Positions 14,123-20,710 are shown, counted from the first letter of the stretch. The stretch is DNA of 20,710 nt from Microcaldota archaeon (GCA_021845465.1 JAKBRL010000018.1:1-20710); one strand, 5' to 3'. Translations and numbers: made by a program. The notes: generated by a model from the sequence alone, not told the origin.

Positions 14123-15538
14123 TCATATATGCCCTCCGTTTACCAGCAGGATTGCCAAAAGGGTATTCATCGCAATTATTCCGATTATTATAGCGGCAAC
14201 AGCAATATTGGTGAATTTTCCGTTGACTTTGTCTCCCATGAGACTCCTGTCATTAACAAGGAAGTAGAGAAATATTAAAGCCGGTGGCATAAGTATGGTC
14301 GCGGTTATCTGCACCAGCAGGGTGAAGAATCCGAGTGGAGCGTTTGGTATTAGCACTACAAGTGCAGCGCCGATTATACTTGCAAAGAAAATTGCATAGA
14401 AAGGCTTTGCTTCGCTGAACTTTCTGTTGAAGCTGTGGGGAAGATCCATAACTTCTCCGAATGCCCAGGCCGATGAGGAAGCTAAAGCGAATGCTGCCAC
14501 AAAACCTGCCTCAAACAGTCCTATTGAGAATAGTACTCCGGCATAATTGCCCATGATCTTTGATATGGTGTTAGCAAAATCAAGGTCAGTGTAGGAGAGA
14601 GTGTTTGTGCCAGTCGTATGTAATGTCATAGCGGTGAATACAACAATAGCGACAGATATGATTCCCATCATAACAGCACCGATGAAGGTGTCCAATTTTC
14701 CGTAAAATAGGTCTTCCTTTACACTTCCTTTGTCCACAACTGCTGATTGCTGATAGAAAAGCATCCACGGTGCAATTGTTGTTCCTAGATTGGCAATTAA
14801 TAGGAAGACCAATGTTGTCAGCGAACCTGTACTAGGTATTCCGGCAAATGAGAAAGCCTTCAGTATTTGTGCAATTGTAGGATGTGCAATGAACGCCAGT
14901 GGTATGTATATCAAGTTCAATACGGCAAATGCAAGAATTATCTTTTCTATGACCAGATATCTACGGAATGAAAGTATGAAAAGAAGAATCGCGGCACTTA
15001 TTAAGACTCCCAAGGCCAATGGCACGCCGATGAAGAGCAAGGCTGCCCCCATTCCTATAAACTCGGTGATCAGGGTAAGAAAGTTTGATATGATGAGATC
15101 ACCCATGGAGAATAAGCCCCAGCCTTTTCCAAACCTGCTGAAGATCATCTCTGCGTGTCCACGATGGGTTACTGCTCCGAGCCTTGCAGTCATTTCTTGC
15201 ACAATGTAAGCAACAAAAATCATAAGTATGAGAAATGGGATGAAGATACTTATCCCATAAGTCGCTCCTGTTATTGCATAGGTGATGACCCCTCCAGCAT
15301 CATTGTCTGCAAGCATAACAAGCATTCCGGGACCCATCAGTATCAGGAAGAGCATTATCTTCTTCAAAAACGATTTTTTTGATTTGAGGCGTTCAATCTG
15401 CTGCCTCTCTCTCACACGTACCATATCCTCTGATTTTATCCCATCATTAGTCATTAATTTTGGAGTGGTATCATTTAAGAAGGCTTTTTTATTCTTAGTC
15501 GGTTTACTAATTGTTTTGCTAATGTGCTTTGTGGGCAT
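14123..15538 (-). CDS. NRAMP-family metal ion transporter, NRAMP-related (NRMT-like) variant
   Basis: This 471-residue protein has about eleven TM helices starting near residue 61, in the SLC11/MntH fold. Family landmarks are GPGMLVMLADNDAGG in TM1 (69-83), QEMTARLGAVTHRGHAE (114-130) and TTIAPWMLFYQQS in TM6 (253-265). The classical Mn/Fe sites are altered: D-P-G-N in TM1 is D-A-G-G (80-83), and M-P-H in TM6 is A-P-W (256-258). As I recall the NRAMP-related magnesium transporters, they also lack the metal-selecting methionine, so Mg2+ or another hard cation is more likely than Fe2+/Mn2+. The cytoplasmic N-terminus is long (60 residues) and basic. I chose the ATG at 15538 over a TTG at 15574 because AGGCGATC precedes it and TGTATAAC (15566-15573) could act as an internal promoter. 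The gene lies downstream of a small membrane protein. Confidence 0.87.
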   Translation of the reverse strand: MPTKHISKTISKPTKNKKAFLNDTTPKLMTNDGIKSEDMVRVRERQQIERLKSKKSFLKKIMLFLILMGPGMLVMLADNDAGGVITYAITGATYGISIFIPFLILMIFVAYIVQEMTARLGAVTHRGHAEMIFSRFGKGWGLFSMGDLIISNFLTLITEFIGMGAALLFIGVPLALGVLISAAILLFILSFRRYLVIEKIILAFAVLNLIYIPLAFIAHPTIAQILKAFSFAGIPSTGSLTTLVFLLIANLGTTIAPWMLFYQQSAVVDKGSVKEDLFYGKLDTFIGAVMMGIISVAIVVFTAMTLHTTGTNTLSYTDLDFANTISKIMGNYAGVLFSIGLFEAGFVAAFALASSSAWAFGEVMDLPHSFNRKFSEAKPFYAIFFASIIGAALVVLIPNAPLGFFTLLVQITATILMPPALIFLYFLVNDRSLMGDKVNGKFTNIAVAAIIIGIIAMNTLLAILLVNGGHI

Positions 15539-15613
15539 CGGATCGCCTTGCTCTGCAAGATCTTTGTTATACAAAATTAGAGATACTTGTCTTTGTTACA
15601 GATATTGATGGGG

Positions 15614-15820
15614 TCAGATAACGCCCAGCAGGCTCAGGATTATAACACCGATAATGGCTACTATGTATATTCTTAGTCCTATCATCAGATATTTTTCCTT
15701 TTTAGTCAGCACCCTGAGGCTGAGTTTCTCCTTCTTTACAAAGGTCGCATGGTCCCCTATAACTTCTATTATCTCTTCTTTTGTCATAAAGTTTTTTCCT
15801 AGGCTTTGATATGCGCTCAT
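15614..15820 (-). CDS. Small single-pass membrane protein upstream of the NRAMP gene
   Basis: I do not recognise a family for this 68-residue protein. Residues 1-44 are hydrophilic and contain a basic stretch (FVKKEKLSLRVLTKKEKY). Residues 45-67 (LMIGLRIYIVAIIGVIILSLLGVI) form one TM helix ending at the C-terminus, so the protein is probably tail-anchored with its N-terminus in the cytoplasm. A second ATG (M12, MTKEEIIE) is an alternative start. It lies 75 bp upstream of the NRAMP ATG on the same strand, suggesting an operon and possibly an accessory or regulatory subunit; that is inference from position. Its upstream region is shared with the divergent Lrp-type regulator. Confidence 0.65.
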   Translation of the reverse strand: MSAYQSLGKNFMTKEEIIEVIGDHATFVKKEKLSLRVLTKKEKYLMIGLRIYIVAIIGVIILSLLGVI

Positions 15821-16067
15821 ATTACCATCTTTGCTATCAATTATTTACAGGTTATATTAGATAACTTGCAGATTTTATATTAGTATAATAACAATAAGGT
15901 ATTTAAATGTTTCATTAAATACTCAAATATCTAATGAAATTAGGTAAAAAACCAAATATAAGCATATACAGTAGTTTAAAACTAACATATTGTTTATATT
16001 TATCAATGTTGTTGATTTCTTAAGTATTTATTAATTTATTGGTATAATACTAAATGATAGGGGTTAT
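15821..16067. promoter_or_regulatory. Divergent AT-rich promoter region, NRAMP operon / Lrp regulator
   Basis: These 247 bp hold TATA-like elements for both directions. TATAAAAT on the minus strand (about 15873-15880) faces the small membrane protein. TATAAT (16043-16048) and TATTTATTAA (16025-16034) precede the Lrp ATG at 16068. The 30-bp palindrome at 15910-15939 lies between them. Confidence 0.5.
15910..15939. promoter_or_regulatory. 30-bp interrupted palindrome, candidate Lrp operator
   Basis: Arms TTTCATTA and TAATGAAA are perfect inverted repeats. Inside them ATA and TAT also match, giving TTTCATTA-n-ATA-(8 nt)-TAT-n-TAATGAAA. Symmetry of this length and AT-rich content fits a dimeric winged-HTH regulator such as the Lrp protein encoded 129 bp away. 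Its place, about 30 bp upstream of the putative TATA of the NRAMP operon, would suit an activator or an autoregulated shared operator. Function is inferred. Confidence 0.5.
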
Positions 16068-16559
16068 ATGGCAAGTACAGCTAGCAATAAGATAAAATTA
16101 GATGAAATAGATTTAGCTATAATATCACATTTATCTGAGGATTCTAGGATGAGTTTTGCCAAGATGTCAAAGGCAACAGGCTATCCTGATGCAACAATAC
16201 AGCATAGGTTCAAACGACTGATGAGGGAGGGAGTTATAAAGAGATTTACCATTGAGTTGAATTCGATCTATGTGGAACATGGTGTGGTTTCTATGGCTCT
16301 TCTGAAGACTGTGTCAGAAAAGCATGATGATGTGCAGAAGGAGCTTGAGGCATTGCCTGAAGTTACCGATATATATGTGGTCTTCGGCGAATATGATTTC
16401 ATAATAAAAATCAGCGGTAAAGACCTTTCGCAGATAGATGATGTGATGAGAGACAAGATAAAGATGATTGAAGGTGTTTCGGAACTCAGGGAGATAGCTG
16501 TTGTTGAAGAGATAAAGCATTACCATAAGGATGTGTTCGGCAGGATATATTCGGATTAG
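16068..16559 (+). CDS. Lrp/AsnC-family transcriptional regulator
   Basis: In this 163-residue protein, a winged helix-turn-helix occupies about residues 11-62: LDEIDLAIISHLSEDSRMSF, then AKMSKATGYPDATIQHRFKR as the recognition region and LMREGVIKRFTIELN as the wing. The C-terminal RAM (AsnC-type) ligand and oligomerisation domain spans about 72-150 and includes the typical VFGEYDFIIKISGKD segment. Such proteins form dimers to octamers and often respond to amino acids, though archaeal members also control metal and central metabolism. Divergent placement from the NRAMP operon across a palindrome suggests that it controls that operon and itself. The ATG at 16068 has TATA-like elements 22-40 bp upstream and GGGG shortly before it. 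Confidence 0.93.
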   Translation: MASTASNKIKLDEIDLAIISHLSEDSRMSFAKMSKATGYPDATIQHRFKRLMREGVIKRFTIELNSIYVEHGVVSMALLKTVSEKHDDVQKELEALPEVTDIYVVFGEYDFIIKISGKDLSQIDDVMRDKIKMIEGVSELREIAVVEEIKHYHKDVFGRIYSD

Positions 16560-16598
16560 CTTTTTTGCCTGTGACTGAATCCATGCCAGCGAAAAAGC
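16559..16598 (+). terminator. Hairpin and T-run after the Lrp gene
   Basis: GCTTTTTTGC (16559-16568) pairs with GCGAAAAAGC (16589-16598) over 10 bp with one G-U, starting at the last base of the stop codon. The T6 run in the 5' arm is a plausible archaeal termination signal for the Lrp transcript. The remaining gap up to the tRNA shows nothing else. Confidence 0.35.
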
Positions 16599-16709
16599 GA
16601 TATCCTCTCGTTCTAGCTGAAGGAGTTGCAAAATGCCAATTCATGATATAACTGTAAGCCACTATATCATACCTGTAAATGGTGTGTGATTTCATGCACG
16701 CGTTGTTAA

Positions 16710-16784
<75 letters not shown>

Positions 16785-16816
16785 CGTCATTGCAGGATAT
16801 TAGGCTGGGAATGTCT

Positions 16817-17800
16817 TTATTCCTTATTGATTTCAATAGTTCCGGCATTTATCTCTCTTCCGAATTTCTTGAAGTCTTCAGACATGAGCTCCAGCACTCT
16901 TTTGAACCTTAAGGCCGCTGCAGGATGATATGTGACCATATAAGTAATCGAGTTTCTTTTGATGATTCTGCCGTGCTCCTTCTCAATGCTTTCTACTCCG
17001 GTAAGGACTTTTCCAGAAAGGCTCCCTAGGGTAATTATGAAACTGGGTTTTATTATCTCAATCTGCCGCATTAGAAACGGCATGCAGAGCTCTACCTCGT
17101 TTTCGGTAGGAAGCCTGTTTGCAGGAGGGAAAAACTGCACAGTGCTTGTTATGTAGGTATCGCTTCTGTTTATGCCTGCTTTGTGCATCATGGATGAAAG
17201 CAGCTTTCCTGACCTGCCTATGAAGGGCCTGAGCGATTCGTCCTCATTCTTTCCGGGAGCCTGACCCACTAGCATTACTGAAGCGTTTAGTGGGCCTTCT
17301 CCTGGAACTAGCCTCTTGCTGAGATTCCAGATTTTCTCAGAAGAAGGCAGCTTTGCATATTCTGAATTAAGCTTGTCCATCAATTCCTTCTTTCTTATGT
17401 AGGAACTTGCTTCTTTGAAGAGGGTCTTTGTGTTCTTGTATTTTATTTTTTCAGTTATTTCTTCAAAAGTAAGCCATGAATATCCTTTATGTTCAGGGGA
17501 GATTGTCACCTTTGATGAACGTACTTCAGCCAGGAATAGCTTATTCTTCTTAAGAACCTTTGATTTGTTTTTGTAGAAAAAATACTTTGTCATTATTGAG
17601 AATCCGGGTATAAATTCTACCGATAATCCTGTCTCTTCGGTTATCTCCCTTTTGGCAGCCTCTACAGCACTCTCGCCTTTTTCTATATGGCCTTTTGGAA
17701 GATCATATTCGCCGTTTGCTTTCTCCAATAAGAGAAAAAGTATCTTTCCGTCTTGGTCTTTTCTGAATATCACAGCTCCGGATGAAAATTCGAATATCAA
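16817..17800 (-). CDS. NUDIX hydrolase-uracil-DNA glycosylase (family 4) fusion
   Basis: This 327-residue protein has two enzyme domains. Residues 1-138 are a NUDIX hydrolase with a perfect box at 37-59 (G37, E43, R51-E52, E55-E56, G58) preceded by LPKGH, closest in look to Ap4A-type hydrolases. Residues about 150-315 are a family 4 UDG: VPGEGP (165-170), motif I GQAPGKNED (179-187), RPFIGRSGKLL (191-201), PPANRLPT (225-232) and YHPAAALR (291-298). Family 4 enzymes carry a 4Fe-4S cluster bound by four cysteines. Here only C239 remains; the others align with P152, E155 and F223. The first Glu of motif I is Gln. The start is a TTG whose first bases overlap the TGA of the archaeosortase gene, with AAGGTG 5 nt upstream. 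Nucleotide clean-up plus uracil repair in one polypeptide is the inferred role. Confidence 0.88.
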   Translation of the reverse strand: MIFEFSSGAVIFRKDQDGKILFLLLEKANGEYDLPKGHIEKGESAVEAAKREITEETGLSVEFIPGFSIMTKYFFYKNKSKVLKKNKLFLAEVRSSKVTISPEHKGYSWLTFEEITEKIKYKNTKTLFKEASSYIRKKELMDKLNSEYAKLPSSEKIWNLSKRLVPGEGPLNASVMLVGQAPGKNEDESLRPFIGRSGKLLSSMMHKAGINRSDTYITSTVQFFPPANRLPTENEVELCMPFLMRQIEIIKPSFIITLGSLSGKVLTGVESIEKEHGRIIKRNSITYMVTYHPAAALRFKRVLELMSEDFKKFGREINAGTIEINKE

Positions 17801-19380
17801 GATAGCACCTTTTTGAAAAGGCAGTATCCTGAATTTAGCTGCTGCCTTAAAGTGGTATTGTATAGTGTAGGATTTGCTATATTAATCAGGTAGTCGGTGT
17901 ATGAAAACCCATTTGTGCATGCACCGGAGGTTTCTAGTTCTGAAGCGGGAAGTATCAGATATGTTGAAATTGGAATTGCAGAAGAGCCGTTTAGCCCTAT
18001 ATCTGGGATTATGGCATGATACACCAGAAATCCGGACATGTTTGATTCTAAATAATAGATACTTCCGGAGATTCCTTTCTGGTTAGTGAAATGCATGCTG
18101 CTTATCCCTGTTCTTCCCAAAACAGGTATGGGAAGCCCGGTGTTTTTGTAGTAGCCCATGTAGACTATTAGAGGCTCTGAGTAGTTTATATTTTGTCCAT
18201 ATACAGAGAGAATTTCGCTGAAGTTTCCGCTCAGGGATATGCTTTTAAGTGTTTCAGAACGATTCAATATGGAACCTGCAATTGCATAAGCACCTTCGCT
18301 AGTTAATTTGGGATATGAAGGCGTATACAGGTGTATTTGCGAGATGTAGAGTGCTGAAGAGTAGTTATAAGTCATGGCAAAATATGCTATTGCCATAAGT
18401 ATGCTTATGATTATGCCATATGCAGAATAGGTTGCTGCTCTTTTTGTTTTGCTTGCCTTTCCTGCTTTGTTTTGAGTCCTGTTTTTTTGACTCTCTGTTT
18501 TTAATTCCAAGCCGTATCTTCCCGATAATAGGACCATAAGTATTATGGAGATATAGAAGAGAAGAACGCCTGCAAAGACATGGACTTCCATCAGGGCGCT
18601 TGTTGGACCGTAAAGAAGCCAGAATAAGGCTATGCTGAACATTCTTCCTATATTGAGCAGGAATAAGATGATTATTGCGCTTAGGAGCCATAGAAATTTC
18701 TTCTTCCTTTCTCCGTTATAGAGATATGCTAGTGGCATGAGAAATAAGATTATTGAGATAAGTATGCCTATCCCCACACATGTTTCTCCTATGCTTATCT
18801 GGTATCCGTTTGTAGCCACAGTTAATGGTGATATGAGTGATATTCCAGGTATGAATATCCGCAGAATGAGGTAGATTATATGTGTATTGAATTCTGTAAA
18901 TGCAAAATTTGCCATTATTATGGGAGCGGCTATTAGAGATGAGGCAAGCATGGAATATACGGCGATATACTTGAATTTGTGAATGTTCGAAGACCCGAAA
19001 AGGAGAAATGCGAAGGAGATTATAAGCATAGGGAATAGGAGCATGTCTATTCTGTAGCTAAGAAAAAGATAGGAAAGCTGATATCTCAGAAATACAGTAA
19101 TCGCAGCGAGAAGGGCGAAGGTGGATATCCCTAGCATTATGTCACGCTTTGTTGTATTAGGCTTTATCTCCTCCTTGAGCATGAACAATGAGAATAGTGG
19201 AAGCATAAGAAGAGGCACTGCCACATATGTCGAGGGGTCGGTATCGCCTATTGAGAATGGGGTTATATAAAAAGAGCTGGCAACCGATACTGCCAGGAGT
19301 ATTGAAAAAATGAGAATTCCTACCCGTTTATCATATTCCAACAATACACCAGTGTCCTCCGTCGATATGGGTTTCATCAT
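17797..19380 (-). CDS. Archaeosortase/exosortase family transpeptidase-like protein
   Basis: This 527-residue membrane protein has about ten TM helices in residues 21-336 and a final 190-residue domain (about 338-527) predicted outside. The exosortase/archaeosortase triad is visible: Cys in GETCVGIG (C201), Arg in LNIGRMFSIALFW (R246) and His in EVHVFAGVLLFY (H267), each at the edge of a helix and spaced as in the family. These enzymes cleave C-terminal tripartite sorting signals (such as PGF-CTERM) and join the protein to a lipid or other anchor. The C-terminal domain has sequons and two cysteines (GACTNG, SGYCLF) and is of no type I can name; EpsI-like domains occur at this position in some exosortases. 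A TATA-like ATTATAAACG (19411-19420) lies upstream. The stop overlaps the NUDIX-UDG start. Confidence 0.8.
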   Translation of the reverse strand: MMKPISTEDTGVLLEYDKRVGILIFSILLAVSVASSFYITPFSIGDTDPSTYVAVPLLMLPLFSLFMLKEEIKPNTTKRDIMLGISTFALLAAITVFLRYQLSYLFLSYRIDMLLFPMLIISFAFLLFGSSNIHKFKYIAVYSMLASSLIAAPIIMANFAFTEFNTHIIYLILRIFIPGISLISPLTVATNGYQISIGETCVGIGILISIILFLMPLAYLYNGERKKKFLWLLSAIIILFLLNIGRMFSIALFWLLYGPTSALMEVHVFAGVLLFYISIILMVLLSGRYGLELKTESQKNRTQNKAGKASKTKRAATYSAYGIIISILMAIAYFAMTYNYSSALYISQIHLYTPSYPKLTSEGAYAIAGSILNRSETLKSISLSGNFSEILSVYGQNINYSEPLIVYMGYYKNTGLPIPVLGRTGISSMHFTNQKGISGSIYYLESNMSGFLVYHAIIPDIGLNGSSAIPISTYLILPASELETSGACTNGFSYTDYLINIANPTLYNTTLRQQLNSGYCLFKKVLS

Positions 19381-19433
19381 TTTTCAGCAGTTACTCTTGT
19401 CTTCACAGGACGTTTATAATTTGTACTGATAGA

Positions 19434-19441
19434 CATATATA
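19434..19441 (+). promoter_or_regulatory. TATA box of the archease gene
   Basis: CATATATA is centred about 25 bp before the ATG at 19463. It supports that codon over the TTG at 19448 and a leaderless mRNA. Confidence 0.55.
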
Positions 19442-19462
19442 GCTTTTTTGAGGCAGATACTT

Positions 19463-19903
19463 ATGGGAAAACGGCGTTTCAGATACCTTAAGCATATGGC
19501 AGATGTTGAATTTGAGGCTTATGGCGATAGTTTTGAAGAGGCATTGGAGAACGCAGCTTTAGCATTGCTTGGAATAGTACTTGATACTAAGAAATTATCT
19601 GCTCTTGGAAACCCAAGCAGATCGTTAAAGATAATTGAGAAGGCAGGTAACATTGAGAATCTGGCGTGGTTTGTCCTGCAAGATATTGTAACTAAGAGGT
19701 CATCGTTATATCTTAACGCATTTAGTTTTAAGGTAGAGCATCTTAAAAAATCAGCAGGAAGATTCACCATAGAAGGAAGATTGTTCTACAAGGATACAGA
19801 TAGGGATTATACCATGCTTGATATCAAGGCAGTAACCCCTTCAGGATTTGCGGTACTAAGATCGGAATCGGGATGCACAATCAGGGCAATAGTAGATGTC
19901 TGA
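19463..19903 (+). CDS. Archease
   Basis: This 146-residue protein matches the archease family (COG1371). It has FRYLKHMADVEFEAYG at the N-terminus (family pattern Y-x-x-x-x-H-T-A-D-x-x-x-x-A-x-G), EEALENAALALLGIVLD, WFVLQDIV in the middle, and ending strands LDIKAVTPSGFAVL and CTIRAIVDV. Archease assists the RNA ligase RtcB by promoting its guanylylation, giving multiple turnovers in tRNA splicing and RNA repair. In the family the acidic residues of the HTAD motif and near the C-terminus bind metal; D14 and D145 occupy such positions here. The canonical HTAD is HMAD. The late KAVTYH motif is KAVTPS, a noticeable change. No rtcB gene lies within the window. Confidence 0.88.
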   Translation: MGKRRFRYLKHMADVEFEAYGDSFEEALENAALALLGIVLDTKKLSALGNPSRSLKIIEKAGNIENLAWFVLQDIVTKRSSLYLNAFSFKVEHLKKSAGRFTIEGRLFYKDTDRDYTMLDIKAVTPSGFAVLRSESGCTIRAIVDV

Positions 19904-19995
19904 TTGGTTACAATGAAGGATTAGAAGAAAACGCCTGATTATGTGATTATGCGATGTACCGCATTGGAAAGATGAAATTATATTAAGTATAAATA

Positions 19996-20020
19996 GGGAA
20001 ATTTATTAAGTAAATTTCCC
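19996..20020. terminator. Perfect 10-bp hairpin between converging genes
   Basis: GGGAAATTTA (19996-20005) and TAAATTTCCC (20011-20020) pair perfectly around a TTAAG loop. It lies between archease (ending 19903) and the small protein gene (ending 20051), with a pyrimidine-rich stretch after it on the plus strand and an A/T-rich one on the minus strand. It could act as a two-way terminator or 3'-end stabiliser. Confidence 0.45.
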
Positions 20021-20050
20021 ATTCTGTTTCTTTGCCTGTTATCCTGCGCA

Positions 20051-20239
20051 CTAATGTAGTTTCAGACCTTTGAGAAATGGTCCAAGCCTCCCGATGTTTG
20101 CTTCTCTCCGTATTTGCAGTTTTTCTGCTGCTGTGAAAACTACAGTTCTCGTTTGCGCTGGTGCTTGAGCTACTTGGGCAGGATTCTTTTCTGTACCGGT
20201 AACCACTGTATTTTCAGGTTTTTGTTTTGTTGTGTTCAT
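20051..20239 (-). CDS. Small hydrophilic protein of unknown function
   Basis: I recognise no family for this 62-residue protein. The first half is low in complexity and likely disordered (Thr, Pro, Gln, Ala and Lys-rich; PAQVAQAPAQT). The second half is basic and may be helical (FTAAEKLQIRREANIGRLG), ending in PFLKGLKLH. It has no TM segment, signal peptide or cysteine. Evidence that it is a real gene is the excellent ribosome binding site AAAAGGTGA 5 nt before the ATG at 20239 and a possible TATA (GATTTAAG, about 20303-20310) further upstream, implying a leader of about 40 nt. The composition would fit a nucleic-acid- or ribosome-binding peptide, but that is a guess. It is followed by a perfect hairpin. 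Confidence 0.6.
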   Translation of the reverse strand: MNTTKQKPENTVVTGTEKNPAQVAQAPAQTRTVVFTAAEKLQIRREANIGRLGPFLKGLKLH

Positions 20240-20405
20240 ATTTTCACCTTTTCAGCAGGATGTACTTGTTAGCCCTTGTTAGTATTAATTAGATGAGATT
20301 CTTAAATCTTTCGGTTTTTTATAGATAAAATACAATATAGAAGTATATGGATAGGGGAGATATTGGAAATTATACGAGATTAGGGATTAGTTGTCAGGGG
20401 CAGGA

Positions 20406-20710
20406 TTAGAATCCGAAGCTATCCTTGATTGAAGGTATATGTATTCTTGCAGGATTTCCGGAGGATGAAACTGCTTCTCCAAGCTCTCTGGATTTTGAAG
20501 GCTCGCCATGTATTATGAAGAGGTCATGCATTGATTTGACGCTTTGTATAAGGTTTAAAAGCTGGTTTCTGTCCGCATGTGCTGAGAGCCTGTATTGTTC
20601 AATGTCCATTGAGATCTTGGTTTTTCTGCCTTTGTATTCTATTTCATCGGCTCCTTCTGCAAGAGCCCTTCCCCTTGTTCCCTCGGCCTGATAGCCTACC
20701 AGTATCAGCT
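20406..20710 (-). CDS. Beta-CASP metallo-beta-lactamase RNase (3' end only)
   Basis: The frame is open past the right edge, so only the last 101 residues are seen, ending at a TAG at 20406-20408. They contain ILVGYQAEGTRGRAL and, further on, SAHADRNQLLNLI and LFIIHGEPSK. These match the C-terminal half of the beta-CASP fold and the RNA-specificity (RMMBL) segment, where the SAHAD histidine and the HGE histidine are zinc-site motifs of CPSF-type and RNase J-type nucleases. Archaeal members (aCPSF1, aCPSF2, RNase J) act in mRNA 3'-end formation and 5'-3' decay. Which of these it is cannot be settled without the N-terminus; a KH domain would mark aCPSF1. Confidence 0.85.
   Translation of the reverse strand, partial: LILVGYQAEGTRGRALAEGADEIEYKGRKTKISMDIEQYRLSAHADRNQLLNLIQSVKSMHDLFIIHGEPSKSRELGEAVSSSGNPARIHIPSIKDSFGF

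Noticed and set aside
15539..15574. TTG start giving a 12-residue longer NRAMP protein
   Set aside because: The ATG at 15538 has AGGCGATC before it and a TATA-like element about 30 bp upstream; the extension adds no known family sequence.
19448..19462. TTG start for archease
   Set aside because: Only five residues longer, not family-like, and it would lie between the TATA box and the predicted transcription start.

Overview
The window reads as an archaeal chromosome segment, most probably from a small-genome, DPANN/Micrarchaeota-like (ARMAN-type) organism. The archaeal assignment is firm. It rests on a tailless histone, an archaeal-type SRP RNA, an archaeal/eukaryotic-type glycyl-tRNA synthetase, a UbiA-type lipid prenyltransferase, archease, an archaeosortase, a beta-CASP RNase, and TATA boxes placed about 25 bp before start codons (leaderless mRNAs). 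The lineage is an inference from compact gene packing, divergent short proteins and secreted proteins rich in N-glycosylation sequons but poor in charge. That surface composition would suit an acidophile. Base composition is moderately AT-rich and even throughout; I see no insertion sequence, prophage or CRISPR array.

Layout. 1-1011: the end of a BofA-like membrane protein, a histone, and a GNAT acetyltransferase diverging from the histone. 1028-2416 (minus strand): a sequon-rich anchored protein, tRNA-Cys(GCA), tRNA-Ser(GCU) and SRP RNA, the last two only 8 nt apart. 2632-5790: a UbiA prenyltransferase converging on a two-gene unit of a secreted Lon-like protease and a HIT hydrolase. 6063-10301 (all minus): glycyl-tRNA synthetase, a DUF192 protein coupled to a P5C-dehydrogenase-like enzyme, and inorganic pyrophosphatase. 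10471-13847: a DUF4382 surface protein and an STT3-like glycosyltransferase. 14123-16559: an NRAMP-type metal transporter with a small membrane protein upstream, divergent from an Lrp/AsnC regulator across an AT-rich region holding a 30-bp palindrome. 16710-19380: tRNA-Ile(GAU), then an archaeosortase overlapping a NUDIX-uracil-DNA-glycosylase fusion. 19463-20710: archease, a small orphan protein and the end of a beta-CASP RNase.

How the genes fit together. Much of the window concerns the cell envelope: sequon-rich exported proteins (1028-1636, 3919-5790, 10471-12057), a candidate glycosyltransferase, an archaeosortase, a membrane-anchored protease and a lipid-synthesis enzyme. The rest is translation and RNA housekeeping. 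Genes that appear to start transcripts have a TATA box about 25 bp before the start codon, whereas genes inside operons carry GGTG/GTGATC-type ribosome binding sites.

The most unusual observations are: (i) a NUDIX-family-4-UDG fusion that has lost three of the four expected Fe-S cysteines; (ii) a 25-nt exact repeat, built around a 16-bp perfect palindrome, read in different frames in two unrelated neighbouring genes; (iii) an STT3-like protein whose WWDYG motif is replaced; (iv) an archaeosortase with a large extracytoplasmic C-terminal domain; (v) an NRAMP protein with both metal-binding motifs altered.
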